From: Actinomyces sp. UMB0138
GTDB taxonomy: Bacteria; Bacillota; Negativicutes; Veillonellales; Veillonellaceae
Assembly: GCF_002849225.1 (NCBI RefSeq)
Contig: NZ_PKMC01000001.1
Span: forward strand, 706,426-770,425
Direction: 5' to 3'
DNA: 64,000 nucleotides
Below, piece after piece: positions 9,198-17,851 of the stretch. The notes under the pieces are model-generated. The model saw only the letters and a list, made by a program, of their open reading frames with translations. It ran no database searches and was not told the origin of the DNA. Numbering within the stretch: position 1 is the stretch's first letter; each line of letters opens with the position of its first letter. The position numbers were made by a program, and so were the translations under genes.

Positions 9198-9808
9198 CCA
9201 AGCTGCTCTTTCACAGTGGCCAGTCTTTGCATAACAGTCACAAATCCGGCTACTGCGACGAGGGCGAGTGCAGCAGTAATAAACCAAGTAGAGGCACCGA
9301 TACTAGTTAGGAGTGCGCCGATTCCGACGGTAACTAGCCGGTCGGTACGTTCGGCAATTCCCACAGTGGCGTTAGCACCTAGCGATTCTGCTTTAGCCCT
9401 GGCATAAGGCACCGCCGCAGCCATGACGGTAGCGCAAATGCCCAGCGCGATAGTGATGATCTGGTGAGCCCCGGCAGGCAAATGCAAAGCCGCCCATAGA
9501 GTCAATGACCCAAATACTGCCCCGTCACTAATGCGATCGAGCGTCGAATCCAAAAAAGAGCCGAACTGCGACTGCTTCTTAGTTAGCCGTGCCAAGATTC
9601 CATCAAGAGAATCACAGAACATGACTATGACCAGAACAATTACGCCGGCAAGCAGATGGCCCGTAGGTATAAGGGAACACGCGGCGGCCACTGTCACTAC
9701 GGTTCCTGCAGCAGTAACCGCATTGGGACTAATTTTCCACTTCGCCAAAACCTTGGCTAACGGGGTAAAAATAGCCTTAGTTACACTCCGCCCGTGAATC
9801 CCTAGCAC
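9194..9808 (-). CDS. pgsA: Phosphatidylinositol phosphate synthase (CDP-alcohol phosphatidyltransferase)
   Basis: This membrane enzyme joins inositol 1-phosphate to CDP-diacylglycerol, supplying the lipid acceptor for PimA. The 204-residue product has the family signature DG..AR........G...D...D within CDSLDGILARLTKK and FGSFLDSTLDR. It has about six hydrophobic segments. It starts with GTG at 9808, directly after the HIT gene stop, with a GGGAGG ribosome-binding site inside the HIT gene end. The neighbours patA and pimA favour the phosphatidylinositol phosphate synthase rather than the phosphatidylglycerophosphate synthase of the same superfamily. Confidence 0.9.
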   Translation of the reverse strand: MLGIHGRSVTKAIFTPLAKVLAKWKISPNAVTAAGTVVTVAAACSLIPTGHLLAGVIVLVIVMFCDSLDGILARLTKKQSQFGSFLDSTLDRISDGAVFGSLTLWAALHLPAGAHQIITIALGICATVMAAAVPYARAKAESLGANATVGIAERTDRLVTVGIGALLTSIGASTWFITAALALVAVAGFVTVMQRLATVKEQLG

Positions 9809-10360
9809 CTATTCCTCCCAAGCCTTTGCTATCAGTTCGCGTTCCTCGCCAAGTAGCTGTGGCACGGCCTTTACCTGGGCCACAATCGGGAAGAAATTCG
9901 CGTCTCCGGACCACCTAGGAACAACGTGCTGGTGCAGGTGTGCCGCAATTCCGGCTCCTGCTACTGCGCCCTGGTTCATACCCAAGTTGAAGCCGTGTGG
10001 CGAAGCTACCTGCTGTAGCACTTGCATTGCCTTTGCAGTAAGTTCGCCGAACTCGACTCGCACCTCGGGAGCGATATCCGGGTAGAGAGACACGTGCTCG
10101 TACGGGCACACCAAGAGGTGGCCAGCGTTGTACGGGAACAGATTCATCAATACGAAGCAGTGCTTACCGCGGTGGACGATCAGCCCGTCTTCGTCTGTCT
10201 TATCTGGCGCTGCGCAAAACGGGCACTCATCCTTAGAGCCGTCCTTCGGCTTTGACTCTCCGGAGATGTATGCCTGGCGATGCGGGGTCCACAGACGCTG
10301 AAAAGCATCCGGAACCCCCGCGTACGCCCGCGAATCCTGAGTTGGAATCTCAGATGTCAT
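9809..10360 (-). CDS. HIT family nucleotide hydrolase/phosphorylase
   Basis: The histidine triad HLHQHVV (HxHxH) near the C-terminus identifies a HIT protein. Members bind nucleotides and cleave substrates such as diadenosine polyphosphates or nucleoside phosphoramidates. A CxxC pair near residue 50 (ECPFCAAP) could bind zinc. I choose the ATG at 10360, which overlaps the thrS stop by 11 nt and gives 183 residues; an upstream in-frame start would add 15 unlikely residues inside thrS. The M. tuberculosis homologue Rv2613c, described as an Ap4A phosphorylase, holds the same position between thrS and pgsA. Confidence 0.9.
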   Translation of the reverse strand: MTSEIPTQDSRAYAGVPDAFQRLWTPHRQAYISGESKPKDGSKDECPFCAAPDKTDEDGLIVHRGKHCFVLMNLFPYNAGHLLVCPYEHVSLYPDIAPEVRVEFGELTAKAMQVLQQVASPHGFNLGMNQGAVAGAGIAAHLHQHVVPRWSGDANFFPIVAQVKAVPQLLGEERELIAKAWEE

Positions 10361-12359
10361 TGCGACGGCTCCTAATGGCCTCGACAATCTGAGCCACGGC
10401 CTCATCTACAGGAATGCCGTTTTCCTGCTTTCCGCCACGGTAACGGAACGAAACTGCTCCCGCCTCCGCATCTTCACCACCGGCAATCAGGATGTATGGG
10501 ACACGTTCCTTAGCAGCAGTGCGAATCTTCTTGCCGAAACGGTCGGAAGAAAGATCGACTTCCACCCTGACTCCCTGGCTACGCAGCTTTTCGGCCACCT
10601 CGTTTACGTAGTCGAAGAAAGCCTCGGCAACAGGAACCAGGCGTACCTGCACAGGGGCGAGCCACGGAGGGAAGGCGCCGGCGTAGTGTTCTACGAGCAC
10701 GCCGATGAAGCGTTCCACTGAGCCCAGCTTGGCGGAGTGGATCATTACGGGCCGCTTTCGAGTGCCGTCCTCGGCAGTGTATTCGAGGTCGAAGCGCTCC
10801 GGCTGATTGAAGTCGTACTGAACGGTCGACATCTGCCAGGTACGCCCGATAGCGTCCTTTACCTGCACCGACACCTTAGGACCATAGAATGCTGCTCCAC
10901 CCGGATCCGGAACTAGATCCAGACCAGTTGCTTCGCATGCCTCGGTCAGAATTCTGGTTGCGTTGTCCCAATCTTCATCAGAGCCGATGAACTTGTCCTT
11001 ATGAGCCCCGTCGTCGCGAGTAGACAGCTCCAGGTAGAAATCGGTGAGGCCGAAATCGCGAAGAATTCCTAGGAAGAAATTCAGCTGCATCTGAATCTCT
11101 TCTTTAGCCTGCTCCGGAGTGCAGTAGGTGTGCGAGTCGTCCTGCGTGAATCCGCGCATGCGAGTGAGGCCGTGTACAACGCCCGACTTCTCGTAGCGAT
11201 AATCGTGTCCGAGTTCGTAGAAGCGAAGAGGTAGTTCGCGGTAAGACCTGCCAGAGGACCTGTAGATCAGGTTGTGCATCGGGCAGTTCATTGCCTTCAG
11301 GTAGTACTCCTGGCCCGCCTTGGTCACGTTCCCCTGTTCGTCGACTTCCTCGTCCACCTTCATGGGCGGGAACATTGTGTCGGCGTAGTAGGGCAGGTGT
11401 CCGGAAGTGTGGAAGAGTCCGCCCTTAGAAATTTCAGGCGTGTGCACCATCTGGAAGCCGGCTTCAATGTGCTTGCGGGTCACAAAATCTTCGATTTCGT
11501 GACGCAAGATGCCGCCCTTGGGGTGGAAAACAACTAAGCCGGGGCCGATCTCTTCTGGGAAAGAGTACAGGTCCAGCTCAGTACCCAGCTTGCGATGGTC
11601 GCGCTTCGCGGCCTCTTCAATGCGGGTTTGGTATGCCTTTAGATCTTCCTTTGAGGCCCACGCAGTTCCATAAACACGCTGCAGGTGATCATTCGCCTGG
11701 TCACCGCGCCAGTACGCAGCAGAAGATTTGGTGAGCGCAAAGCCGTTGCCCAAGTACTTCGTCGACGGCACATGCGGGCCGCGGCACAGATCCTTCCATG
11801 CCACTTCCCCATTCCTGCGCACGTTGTCGTATATGGTCAGTTCGTTGCCACCCACCTCGACTGAAGCGCCTTCGGGACCGTTGCCTCCCTTGAGCCCGAT
11901 CAGCTCCAGCTTGTACGGCTGATCTGAAAGCTCTTCGCGAGCCTCATCTTCAGAGACCACGCGGCGGACGAAGGACTGATTCTCCTTCACGATCTTTTGC
12001 ATTGCCTTCTGCAACTTCTTTAGATCATCCGGGGTAAGTGGGTCGATGTTGCCGAAGTCGTAGTAGAACCCGTCCGTTACTGGCGGGCCAATACCCAGGT
12101 TTACCTGTGGGTTGGCCTGCTGCATTGCCTGGGCTAGGACGTGCGTGGCGCTATGACGCAAAATCGCAAGTCCCTCTTCGGTAGCAGTGGTAATTGGCTC
12201 TATTTCATCCCCATCAGCGATAGTCGCAGCCAGATCCACCGTTTTTCCGTTGCGCCTCATGGCGACGATAGTTCGATCCTTGCCCCACAGGGTCAGGCCG
12301 GTGCTTTCGGCTTCGAGTTCCTGGGCTTTGCCATCTATAGTGCATTGGACGCTCGCCAC
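10350..12359 (-). CDS. thrS: Threonyl-tRNA synthetase
   Basis: ThrRS charges tRNA-Thr and is a class II synthetase. The 669-residue product has the N-terminal TGS domain (to about 65) and the editing domain, with [13 protein letters not shown] providing the HXXXH metal site. Catalytic-core motifs include [20 protein letters not shown] and the motif 2 region [23 protein letters not shown]-terminal anticodon-binding domain ends the protein. It starts with GTG at 12359 behind a GGAG site. Only 69 nt separate it from the gene upstream, which leaves no room for a T-box leader. Confidence 0.97.
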   Translation of the reverse strand: MASVQCTIDGKAQELEAESTGLTLWGKDRTIVAMRRNGKTVDLAATIADGDEIEPITTATEEGLAILRHSATHVLAQAMQQANPQVNLGIGPPVTDGFYYDFGNIDPLTPDDLKKLQKAMQKIVKENQSFVRRVVSEDEAREELSDQPYKLELIGLKGGNGPEGASVEVGGNELTIYDNVRRNGEVAWKDLCRGPHVPSTKYLGNGFALTKSSAAYWRGDQANDHLQRVYGTAWASKEDLKAYQTRIEEAAKRDHRKLGTELDLYSFPEEIGPGLVVFHPKGGILRHEIEDFVTRKHIEAGFQMVHTPEISKGGLFHTSGHLPYYADTMFPPMKVDEEVDEQGNVTKAGQEYYLKAMNCPMHNLIYRSSGRSYRELPLRFYELGHDYRYEKSGVVHGLTRMRGFTQDDSHTYCTPEQAKEEIQMQLNFFLGILRDFGLTDFYLELSTRDDGAHKDKFIGSDEDWDNATRILTEACEATGLDLVPDPGGAAFYGPKVSVQVKDAIGRTWQMSTVQYDFNQPERFDLEYTAEDGTRKRPVMIHSAKLGSVERFIGVLVEHYAGAFPPWLAPVQVRLVPVAEAFFDYVNEVAEKLRSQGVRVEVDLSSDRFGKKIRTAAKERVPYILIAGGEDAEAGAVSFRYRGGKQENGIPVDEAVAQIVEAIRSRRNDI

Positions 12360-12428
12360 TGCATCTCCATTCTTAGGGGTTACTTCGGTAATGATTCTAC
12401 CGTCTTCAAAACACGGTAAGGGACAGGT

Positions 12429-13460
12429 CTATTTCTTGGCTATTTTCTGCAACGCGCCGCTTAGCACCCGCTTGGATGCAAGGGCGTGTTTTAGGGCTAG
12501 GTATACCGGCTTGTTGACCGGTACATCCCATGCCCAAGGCAGTTCGGTGCGGTGGTGTGCCCACCGCTTCTTGTACTGGCCCACTCCATATAGTTCGGGG
12601 CAGCGCGAGGAGTCTGTTCCCATAAGATCGAAAGTCTTTACGCCTTCAGCTGCGAGCGTCTGACAGGTTCGCAGGTCCAGTAGGTCTGCCCCCAGCACGT
12701 CGTGAGCTTCAGGCAACGATGCACCGTAGTAGGCCCACGAGTGTTTCCCGTTGACCACTACCAGATCCCAGCACACGGGTTTGTCGTCGATAAAGACAGC
12801 GAACAGACGCGCATGTTCGGGGCCAAGAATCGACAGCATATCCGTGTATACCTTCATCGGATGAGGACGGAAGCCGTCCCGCTGCGCCGTGATCTGCATA
12901 ATCTTGTAGTACTTGGCGAACTCTTGCTCGCTAAGGCCGGTCACCTCGCGGAATTGCACGTCGTCTCGGCCCTCAATCCGCTTATTTACCCGGCGAATTG
13001 CGCGCCGGCCTTCCGTGGGAAGTGCGTCCACGATTCCCTGTGCAGTCCCCGAGGACAGATCGACAAGGACGGTCTTGTCATAGGGCAAATACTGCAACAC
13101 GCGGTGGGTGTCCTCAGCCTCGTAGGTGGCGTGCAGACGCACGAAGATAACCTTCTTGTCCCGTTTCTTCACCTCAACCAAAAGGAGTTCGCGCAGCTCT
13201 GCCTCATCAGCTGGGGAGGGAGATTTAAACCATACCGGGCCATTTTTGGCCCATAAATATTTGAAGCCGCGCACCGAGTACTCGGTAAGCACAATGACGG
13301 CTTTCGTTTTTTTGCCAGATTTTAATGCAAATCGGCCCCATACTTTGCGCCCCAACTTTTGGTTGTAGGTTCCCCACACTTCAGTTTGTTCTATGGGGTA
13401 CCGATCAATTCCCGAGGCGAGTTGTTTCAGTTCGGAATCCGAAATTTGAACGAGCTCCAC
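12429..13460 (-). CDS. FemABX-family peptidoglycan cross-bridge aminoacyltransferase
   Basis: The 343-residue product has the FemABX layout: two GNAT-like halves, with VWGTYNQKLGRKVWGRFALK early and EGVKTFDLMGTDSSRCPELYG late. The basic loop LPTEGRRAIRRVNKRIE sits where members contact the substrate. The long coiled-coil arm of staphylococcal FemA/B is absent, as in Weissella FemX. Family members add amino acids from aminoacyl-tRNA to the lysine or ornithine side chain of peptidoglycan precursors. It starts with GTG, and the ATP-grasp ligase gene lies 47 nt upstream on the same strand, so both probably build the cross-bridge. The added residue is not readable from sequence. Confidence 0.88.
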   Translation of the reverse strand: MELVQISDSELKQLASGIDRYPIEQTEVWGTYNQKLGRKVWGRFALKSGKKTKAVIVLTEYSVRGFKYLWAKNGPVWFKSPSPADEAELRELLLVEVKKRDKKVIFVRLHATYEAEDTHRVLQYLPYDKTVLVDLSSGTAQGIVDALPTEGRRAIRRVNKRIEGRDDVQFREVTGLSEQEFAKYYKIMQITAQRDGFRPHPMKVYTDMLSILGPEHARLFAVFIDDKPVCWDLVVVNGKHSWAYYGASLPEAHDVLGADLLDLRTCQTLAAEGVKTFDLMGTDSSRCPELYGVGQYKKRWAHHRTELPWAWDVPVNKPVYLALKHALASKRVLSGALQKIAKK

Positions 13461-13507
13461 AAAATACCTTCCGCTGTGATCTTGTCTTGTTAAGCCTAGC
13501 TGCCGTG

Positions 13508-14740
13508 TCAGTACGAGGTATCCGTGGCTTTGGGATAGTACTTGGCAAATTTCCGGTACTGATTTAGTCGTTGCCCGTGCAGCAACAAGCTACGGGACAA
13601 TGAAGGTTCTGCCTTTGACAACGTGGGATCTACAATCTTCCGTTCCCAAAGTAGCCGCCACAACCTGGCACGCACCTTCTTGTCCGATACATAGTGCAAC
13701 AGCAGCGGGAAGGGAACTAACGAGTAAAGAACTTCGTTCTTCAGAGTGCGTGGCTTTAACTGTTTGCCTTCTACCAAGTCATAGACCATCGGCTCCAATG
13801 CATTCAGTCCGCCTGCGGCCATGTAGTAGGAATTCCTGCCGATCCGGGGATTGATCTCGAAGAATAGGGAGCGTCCGTCGCGTGGATCAATTTTCACGTC
13901 GAAGTTAGCAAAGCCGCGATAGCCAGTGTGCTTCAGGAATTTCTTGGCATCCTCCCATAGCTTCGGGAACTGCTCTGTGATCATGGCGACGGGATTGCCA
14001 ATCATGGTTGGCAGGTGATCTTCCAGCAGTACTCTGGCCGACCCCAACAGCGTTACTTCTCCGTGGGAGTCTACATATGCAGTGATGGACCGCATCTGGG
14101 TGTTGTCACCGGGAATTAGCTCTTGCACTACGAACGTAGAGCGATAGCCGGCGCTGGCGAGTTTTTTCCACAGATCATCCAGTTCTGCCTGGGAGTCAAC
14201 GAAGTAGATCTTCTTCTTGCCAACAAAAGATACCTCGTCGTAATCTGCGCCCACAGCTGTCTTGGCCACTACCGGGAACCGCAGTTTGGTAGGGGGAACA
14301 GTGAAAGAATCCGCCGCTGCACCAGAAAAATCAACAACCTCGGTTTCAGGGGTATCGATGCCCAGCTCGTCACAGATTCCTGCAAAAGCGACCTTGTCGG
14401 AGACTTTGTCGATGACGTCTACGTCAGGGAACGGGATAACCCACCGCTCCCCCAGCTCTGCGCGAGACTTTGAGATGAGGCGCGCGTGCCCATCGGTGTT
14501 GGCCATGATCACCAACTTGCCAGCTGGCACTGAAGCTTCTACCTCTTTTAGGGCCGCAATCACGTCCTTAGCACGCCCCGATTTCAGAGGGCGAACCTCG
14601 CAGTAAGCAGATTTGCTGATGGCACCGATGGCCCCTCCAGTCAAACAGATGGAAGTCTTGGCAAAAGCTTCATAGAACTGACGCGCTAGCGCATAAATGC
14701 CAATGTCTCCGCCAATTAGCACAGGGGTGAAGTCAACCAT
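13508..14740 (-). CDS. ATP-grasp amino acid ligase, D-aspartate ligase-like
   Basis: The 410-residue product is an ATP-grasp carboxylate-amine ligase. It has an N-terminal pre-ATP-grasp domain (VLIGGDIGIYALARQFYEAF), the nucleotide-binding part (RFPVVAKTAVGADYDEV, FVVQELIPGDN) and the metal-binding end FFEINPRIGRNSYYM. The overall shape matches the D-aspartate ligase group (Enterococcus Aslfm), which attaches a D-amino acid to the side chain of the stem-peptide diamino acid in UDP-MurNAc-pentapeptide. The FemABX gene directly downstream supports such a role. A D-Glu, D-Asp or other substrate is possible; assignment is by family resemblance and context. Confidence 0.78.
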   Translation of the reverse strand: MVDFTPVLIGGDIGIYALARQFYEAFAKTSICLTGGAIGAISKSAYCEVRPLKSGRAKDVIAALKEVEASVPAGKLVIMANTDGHARLISKSRAELGERWVIPFPDVDVIDKVSDKVAFAGICDELGIDTPETEVVDFSGAAADSFTVPPTKLRFPVVAKTAVGADYDEVSFVGKKKIYFVDSQAELDDLWKKLASAGYRSTFVVQELIPGDNTQMRSITAYVDSHGEVTLLGSARVLLEDHLPTMIGNPVAMITEQFPKLWEDAKKFLKHTGYRGFANFDVKIDPRDGRSLFFEINPRIGRNSYYMAAGGLNALEPMVYDLVEGKQLKPRTLKNEVLYSLVPFPLLLHYVSDKKVRARLWRLLWERKIVDPTLSKAEPSLSRSLLLHGQRLNQYRKFAKYYPKATDTSY

Positions 14741-14841
14741 TTCTTCCTCAACTCGTCGGATTCTTTCGCCTTACCACCTTACAAGCAAACCATCGCCCCG
14801 GCAGATTGCCCCGCCGAAGCTATTTTCTTCAGTTTTCTTGC

Positions 14842-14850
14842 TGATATAAG
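14842..14850 (+). promoter_or_regulatory. Extended -10 promoter for a leaderless kinase transcript
   Basis: TGATATAAG reads as an extended -10 element (TG, one base, TATAAG). The ATG of the histidine kinase gene lies 9 nt after it at 14860, the distance expected when the transcript begins at or next to the start codon. The AAAAGG found here is only one base from the ATG, too close to act as a normal ribosome-binding site. Leaderless mRNAs are common in actinomycetes. Confidence 0.45.
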
Positions 14851-14859
14851 CTAAAAGGC

Positions 14860-15639
14860 ATGGTTTGGGGACTGGCGCTTGCGATTGTGCTTTTGCTGAT
14901 AGGCCTTCCCTTTGCCTATCTTCGAGGGCGAAAGAATGCCAGCAAAGGCGAGGCAAGCCAGTCGGCGCCGCTGGCACAGGTGAGTACTTTCGCAGTTCTA
15001 ACCCACGAAATTCGCACGCCTCTTTCGCTAATCAGTGGCGCCGCGGAACTCCTGCGCAATGAGTACGCTGGGACGCTGTCTGACCAGCAGGCAGACCTGG
15101 TACGCACCATTAGCGACAACGCGAGCAGATCGATTGGCCTAGCCGAGTCGTTTCTAACACTGGAGAAGGTACGGGCAGAGAATTTTTCGCCCGTGTTTGA
15201 ACAGGTGGATTTGCGCGAACTTATCCGAACTAGCGCCCGCGAGCTGCGGGCAATAAATGACAATCCGGTTCTTCTGACAGACACCCCTGAGCCCATGTGG
15301 TTGCAGGCTGATAAGGCACTTCTTAGGGCAGTAATTTGGAATTTGCTGAACAACGCCCTGCGACACGCTTCGGGAACTAATCCTATTGAGGTGTCTTCAC
15401 ACGCTCATGCCAACATGGCTTATATAGAGGTGACAGATTTTGGCAACGGCATTGACGGAGCTGGACGAAAGAATCTTTTTGTCCCATTTGCGGGCCCGAT
15501 GAAATCGCATGGCACGTACGGTTTGGGACTGGCTATCGTGGCCCAAATAGCGAAGGTGCACCACGGGAGGGTTAGGGTTGATTCCACCCCGGGTGGCGGC
15601 ACGCTTTTCCAAGTTGAACTGCCTAGGAGGCAGAAGTGA
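14860..15639 (+). CDS. Sensor histidine kinase without a sensor domain
   Basis: The 259-residue kinase has one N-terminal membrane segment (about residues 2-22). It then goes straight into the dimerisation/phosphotransfer domain, with the phosphoacceptor His49 in LTHEIRTPLSLISG. The ATPase domain shows the N box (WNLLNNALRHA), G1 (DFGNGIDG) and G2 (GTYGLGLAI). There is no extracytoplasmic, PAS or HAMP domain. It overlaps the response regulator by 4 nt (GTGA). With an MFS organophosphate transporter just downstream, the missing sensor may be supplied by a transporter-like partner, as UhpC does for UhpB; that is inference. Confidence 0.9.
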   Translation: MVWGLALAIVLLLIGLPFAYLRGRKNASKGEASQSAPLAQVSTFAVLTHEIRTPLSLISGAAELLRNEYAGTLSDQQADLVRTISDNASRSIGLAESFLTLEKVRAENFSPVFEQVDLRELIRTSARELRAINDNPVLLTDTPEPMWLQADKALLRAVIWNLLNNALRHASGTNPIEVSSHAHANMAYIEVTDFGNGIDGAGRKNLFVPFAGPMKSHGTYGLGLAIVAQIAKVHHGRVRVDSTPGGGTLFQVELPRRQK

Positions 15640-16322
15640 AACCTCTAGCTTTAGTGGTTGATGACGAGGTGCAGATGACCGCTATAGTCTCATTCGCACT
15701 GCAAACCGAGGGTATCGAATCCATTGTCGCCCACTCGGGGACCGCTGCCTGGAAGCTCTTTACAGAACGCGACTTCGACCTGGTGGTACTCGACTTGATG
15801 CTGCCGGACATCACCGGTACTACTCTTGCCAAGCGGATCCGAACCACCTCCACGGTCCCGCTTATTATGCTCACTGCCCTCTCCGAGGTGGACCAGCGAA
15901 TAGAAGGTTTTGAGGCCGGAGCTGACGACTACTTGCCCAAGCCCTTCTCTCCTAGAGAGTTGGCGCTTCGAGCCCGCGCTCTACTAAAACGTATGGGCCC
16001 ATCGAGCGAGAGGATAGATCGAATTGAACGGGATAAATTCGTATTGTTTCCAGGACGGGGGCAGGCATTCTACGCGAACTCAAATCTTGGTCTGACCGAG
16101 ACGGAGTTTGCTATGCTCACTGCGTTGATAGAGGCTGACGGCGCCACCTTATCGGTGCGCGAGCTGCTAAACCTGGTATGGGAGACGACCTCTGTTCAAG
16201 GAGGGCGGAACATGGTGAAGACTACGATTTACAGGCTTCGCAAGAAACTCGCTACAGCCGGCGCGCCACCAGAATCCATCAAGGCCATTCGCGGAAGGGG
16301 CTATTCCTTCCACCCGAAGTAA
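15636..16322 (+). CDS. OmpR/PhoB-family response regulator
   Basis: The 228-residue protein has a receiver domain with the acidic pair D9/D10, phosphoacceptor D53 (VVLDLMLPD), the switch Thr/Ser region LTALSE and the conserved Lys in YLPKPF. The C-terminal winged-helix DNA-binding domain (about residues 130-228) ends GRGYSFHPK. It starts with GTG at 15636, overlapping the kinase stop codon. It should be the partner of the kinase and probably acts on the transporter gene that follows. A tandem repeat at 16328 fits this type of regulator. Confidence 0.94.
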   Translation: MKPLALVVDDEVQMTAIVSFALQTEGIESIVAHSGTAAWKLFTERDFDLVVLDLMLPDITGTTLAKRIRTTSTVPLIMLTALSEVDQRIEGFEAGADDYLPKPFSPRELALRARALLKRMGPSSERIDRIERDKFVLFPGRGQAFYANSNLGLTETEFAMLTALIEADGATLSVRELLNLVWETTSVQGGRNMVKTTIYRLRKKLATAGAPPESIKAIRGRGYSFHPK

Positions 16323-16327
16323 CAGCC

Positions 16328-16347
16328 CTGTTACCAACTGTTACCAG
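16328..16347 (+). promoter_or_regulatory. Tandem direct repeat, candidate response-regulator site
   Basis: CTGTTACCAA at 16328-16337 is followed at once by CTGTTACCAG at 16338-16347, two 10-base copies differing only in the last base. OmpR/PhoB-type regulators bind as dimers to head-to-tail direct repeats of about one helical turn. The repeat lies just after the regulator gene and about 80 nt upstream of the transporter start, a fitting place for an activator site. Confidence 0.5.
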
Positions 16348-16429
16348 GGGACGGTACTTTGTGCCTATGCCTGTATCAGGCTTGTAGTAGAAGAAACAAA
16401 CCTACTATTTGCACAAAGGAGTGCCGTAA

Positions 16430-17809
16430 ATGGCAACATCTCTCCCCCACTGGTTGCAGGCTCCTGCCAGCGCGCCACGGCTTAGCGATGACGAGGTCGC
16501 CCGCAAGTACCCGCGGCTTCGCCTCCAGGTCTTTATAGGCATCTTCATCGGATACGCGGGCTTCTACCTGATCAGGAACAATATCTCTTCGATCGCGCCG
16601 CTCCTAATGGACGAAACCGGGATCGACAAGATAGGAGTAGGCATAATCGCGAATGCGGTACTTCTTGCTTACGGCCTCTCTAAATTCTTTTCGGCGATGC
16701 TTTCCGATCGCTCTAATGCACGCTATTTCTTGGTAATTGGGCTGGCTCTCTCGGCAATCACCAACCTACTTATTGCATTCATTCCGTGGCTGACCGCTTC
16801 TGTAGGCATCTTCGCAACCGTCATGTTCTTCAATGGCTGGTTCCAAGGAATGGGATGGCCTCCCTGCGGGCGTGTCCTGGTTCACTGGTTCTCGACTAAT
16901 GAGCGCGGCTGGAAAACCTCCATCTGGAATACCGCGCACAACGTTGGCGGTGCAGGACTACCCATCGCAGTGGGCGCAGCCCTGTCTTGGACTGCGAATG
17001 ACTGGCGTTCGGCTTTCTGGTTCCCAGCAGCGATAGCGCTCGTAGTTGCCGCCATTGGCTTCCTACTTATCCGCGACACTCCAGAATCGTTGGGGCTCTC
17101 CCCGATCGAGGAATACCGCAACGATCCCGCCAAAGTCGAGGTCGATGATTCTGAAGGCATGTCTGCTAAAGAGATGATTTTCAAGCACATTCTGACCAAT
17201 CACACGATCGTCATGTTGGCCGTAGCAAACGTCTTCGTATACGCACTGCGTTATGGCGTGTTGAATTGGATCACCGTTTATCTGCATGAGAAGCATGGAG
17301 CGGAGATCGGCTCTGGGCTATTCGGCATCGGCGCCTATGAGATAGCAGGCATCCTCGGCACTCTAGTCTGTGGTTGGATGTCGGACAAGGTCTTCAAGGG
17401 TTACCGCTCTGGCGCCGGCATATTCTTTACCGTCGCGACCGCAATCGCCATCTTGGGCTACTGGCTTGCCCCTATCGGCACCCCTATGCCCATTCTGATT
17501 GGTTTGGTCGCTCTGATCGGCGGTCTTATCTACGGTCCAGTTATGCTGATCGGCCTGCAGGCAATTGACCTGTCGCCAAAGAATGTCGCTGGTACCGCAG
17601 CCGGATTCACCGGACTATTCGGTTATCTGCTAGGAGCAACCCTTGCCTCCACCGGCGTTGGCCTAATCGTGCATAACTTCGGCTGGAACGTGACCTTCGG
17701 CGTTTTCGTAGTATTTGCGGTCTTGACCGTTGTCATCTTTGCCATCGTTGGTCGTGACGAGAAGGCCATCATGGCAGGACGCGCGGAAAAGCTCGCCTCC
17801 CAGAAGTAA
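16430..17809 (+). CDS. Organophosphate:phosphate antiporter, MFS (OPA family)
   Basis: The 459-residue product is a 12-segment MFS carrier of the organophosphate:inorganic phosphate antiporter family (GlpT, UhpT, PgtP, and the sensor-like UhpC). Supporting sequence: the N-terminal run IGYAGFYLIRNNISSIAPLL, the loop MLSDRSNARYFLVIGLALS, the family segment NGWFQGMGWPPCGR, and the start of the second half near AVANVFVYALRYGVLNWI. A AAAGGAG site precedes the ATG. Likely substrates are glycerol 3-phosphate, hexose phosphates or phosphoglycerates; the exact one cannot be read. The adjacent two-component system resembles Uhp and Pgt arrangements. Confidence 0.88.
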   Translation: MATSLPHWLQAPASAPRLSDDEVARKYPRLRLQVFIGIFIGYAGFYLIRNNISSIAPLLMDETGIDKIGVGIIANAVLLAYGLSKFFSAMLSDRSNARYFLVIGLALSAITNLLIAFIPWLTASVGIFATVMFFNGWFQGMGWPPCGRVLVHWFSTNERGWKTSIWNTAHNVGGAGLPIAVGAALSWTANDWRSAFWFPAAIALVVAAIGFLLIRDTPESLGLSPIEEYRNDPAKVEVDDSEGMSAKEMIFKHILTNHTIVMLAVANVFVYALRYGVLNWITVYLHEKHGAEIGSGLFGIGAYEIAGILGTLVCGWMSDKVFKGYRSGAGIFFTVATAIAILGYWLAPIGTPMPILIGLVALIGGLIYGPVMLIGLQAIDLSPKNVAGTAAGFTGLFGYLLGATLASTGVGLIVHNFGWNVTFGVFVVFAVLTVVIFAIVGRDEKAIMAGRAEKLASQK

Positions 17810-17812
17810 GTG

Positions 17813-17849
17813 GAATAGTCTAGGTGGGCGCCGCCCACCTAGACTATTC
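17813..17849 (+). terminator. Perfect 18-bp inverted repeat between transporter and ABC genes
   Basis: The arms GAATAGTCTAGGTGGGCG and CGCCCACCTAGACTATTC are exact complements around one central C. The hairpin starts 3 nt after the transporter stop, as an intrinsic terminator would, but the T-run is poor (TTCTT). The right arm ends 2 nt before the ATG of the lipoprotein gene. It may be a terminator, an operator, or both. Confidence 0.65.
17840..17845 (+). promoter_or_regulatory. Candidate -10 element inside the hairpin arm
   Basis: TAGACT fits TAnnnT and ends 6 nt before the ATG at 17852, the spacing of a leaderless promoter. It lies within the right arm of the palindrome. There is no room for a ribosome-binding site outside the palindrome. 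The same hexamer is proposed as the -10 of the metal transporter promoter near 48390. Confidence 0.4.
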
Positions 17850-17851
17850 TT

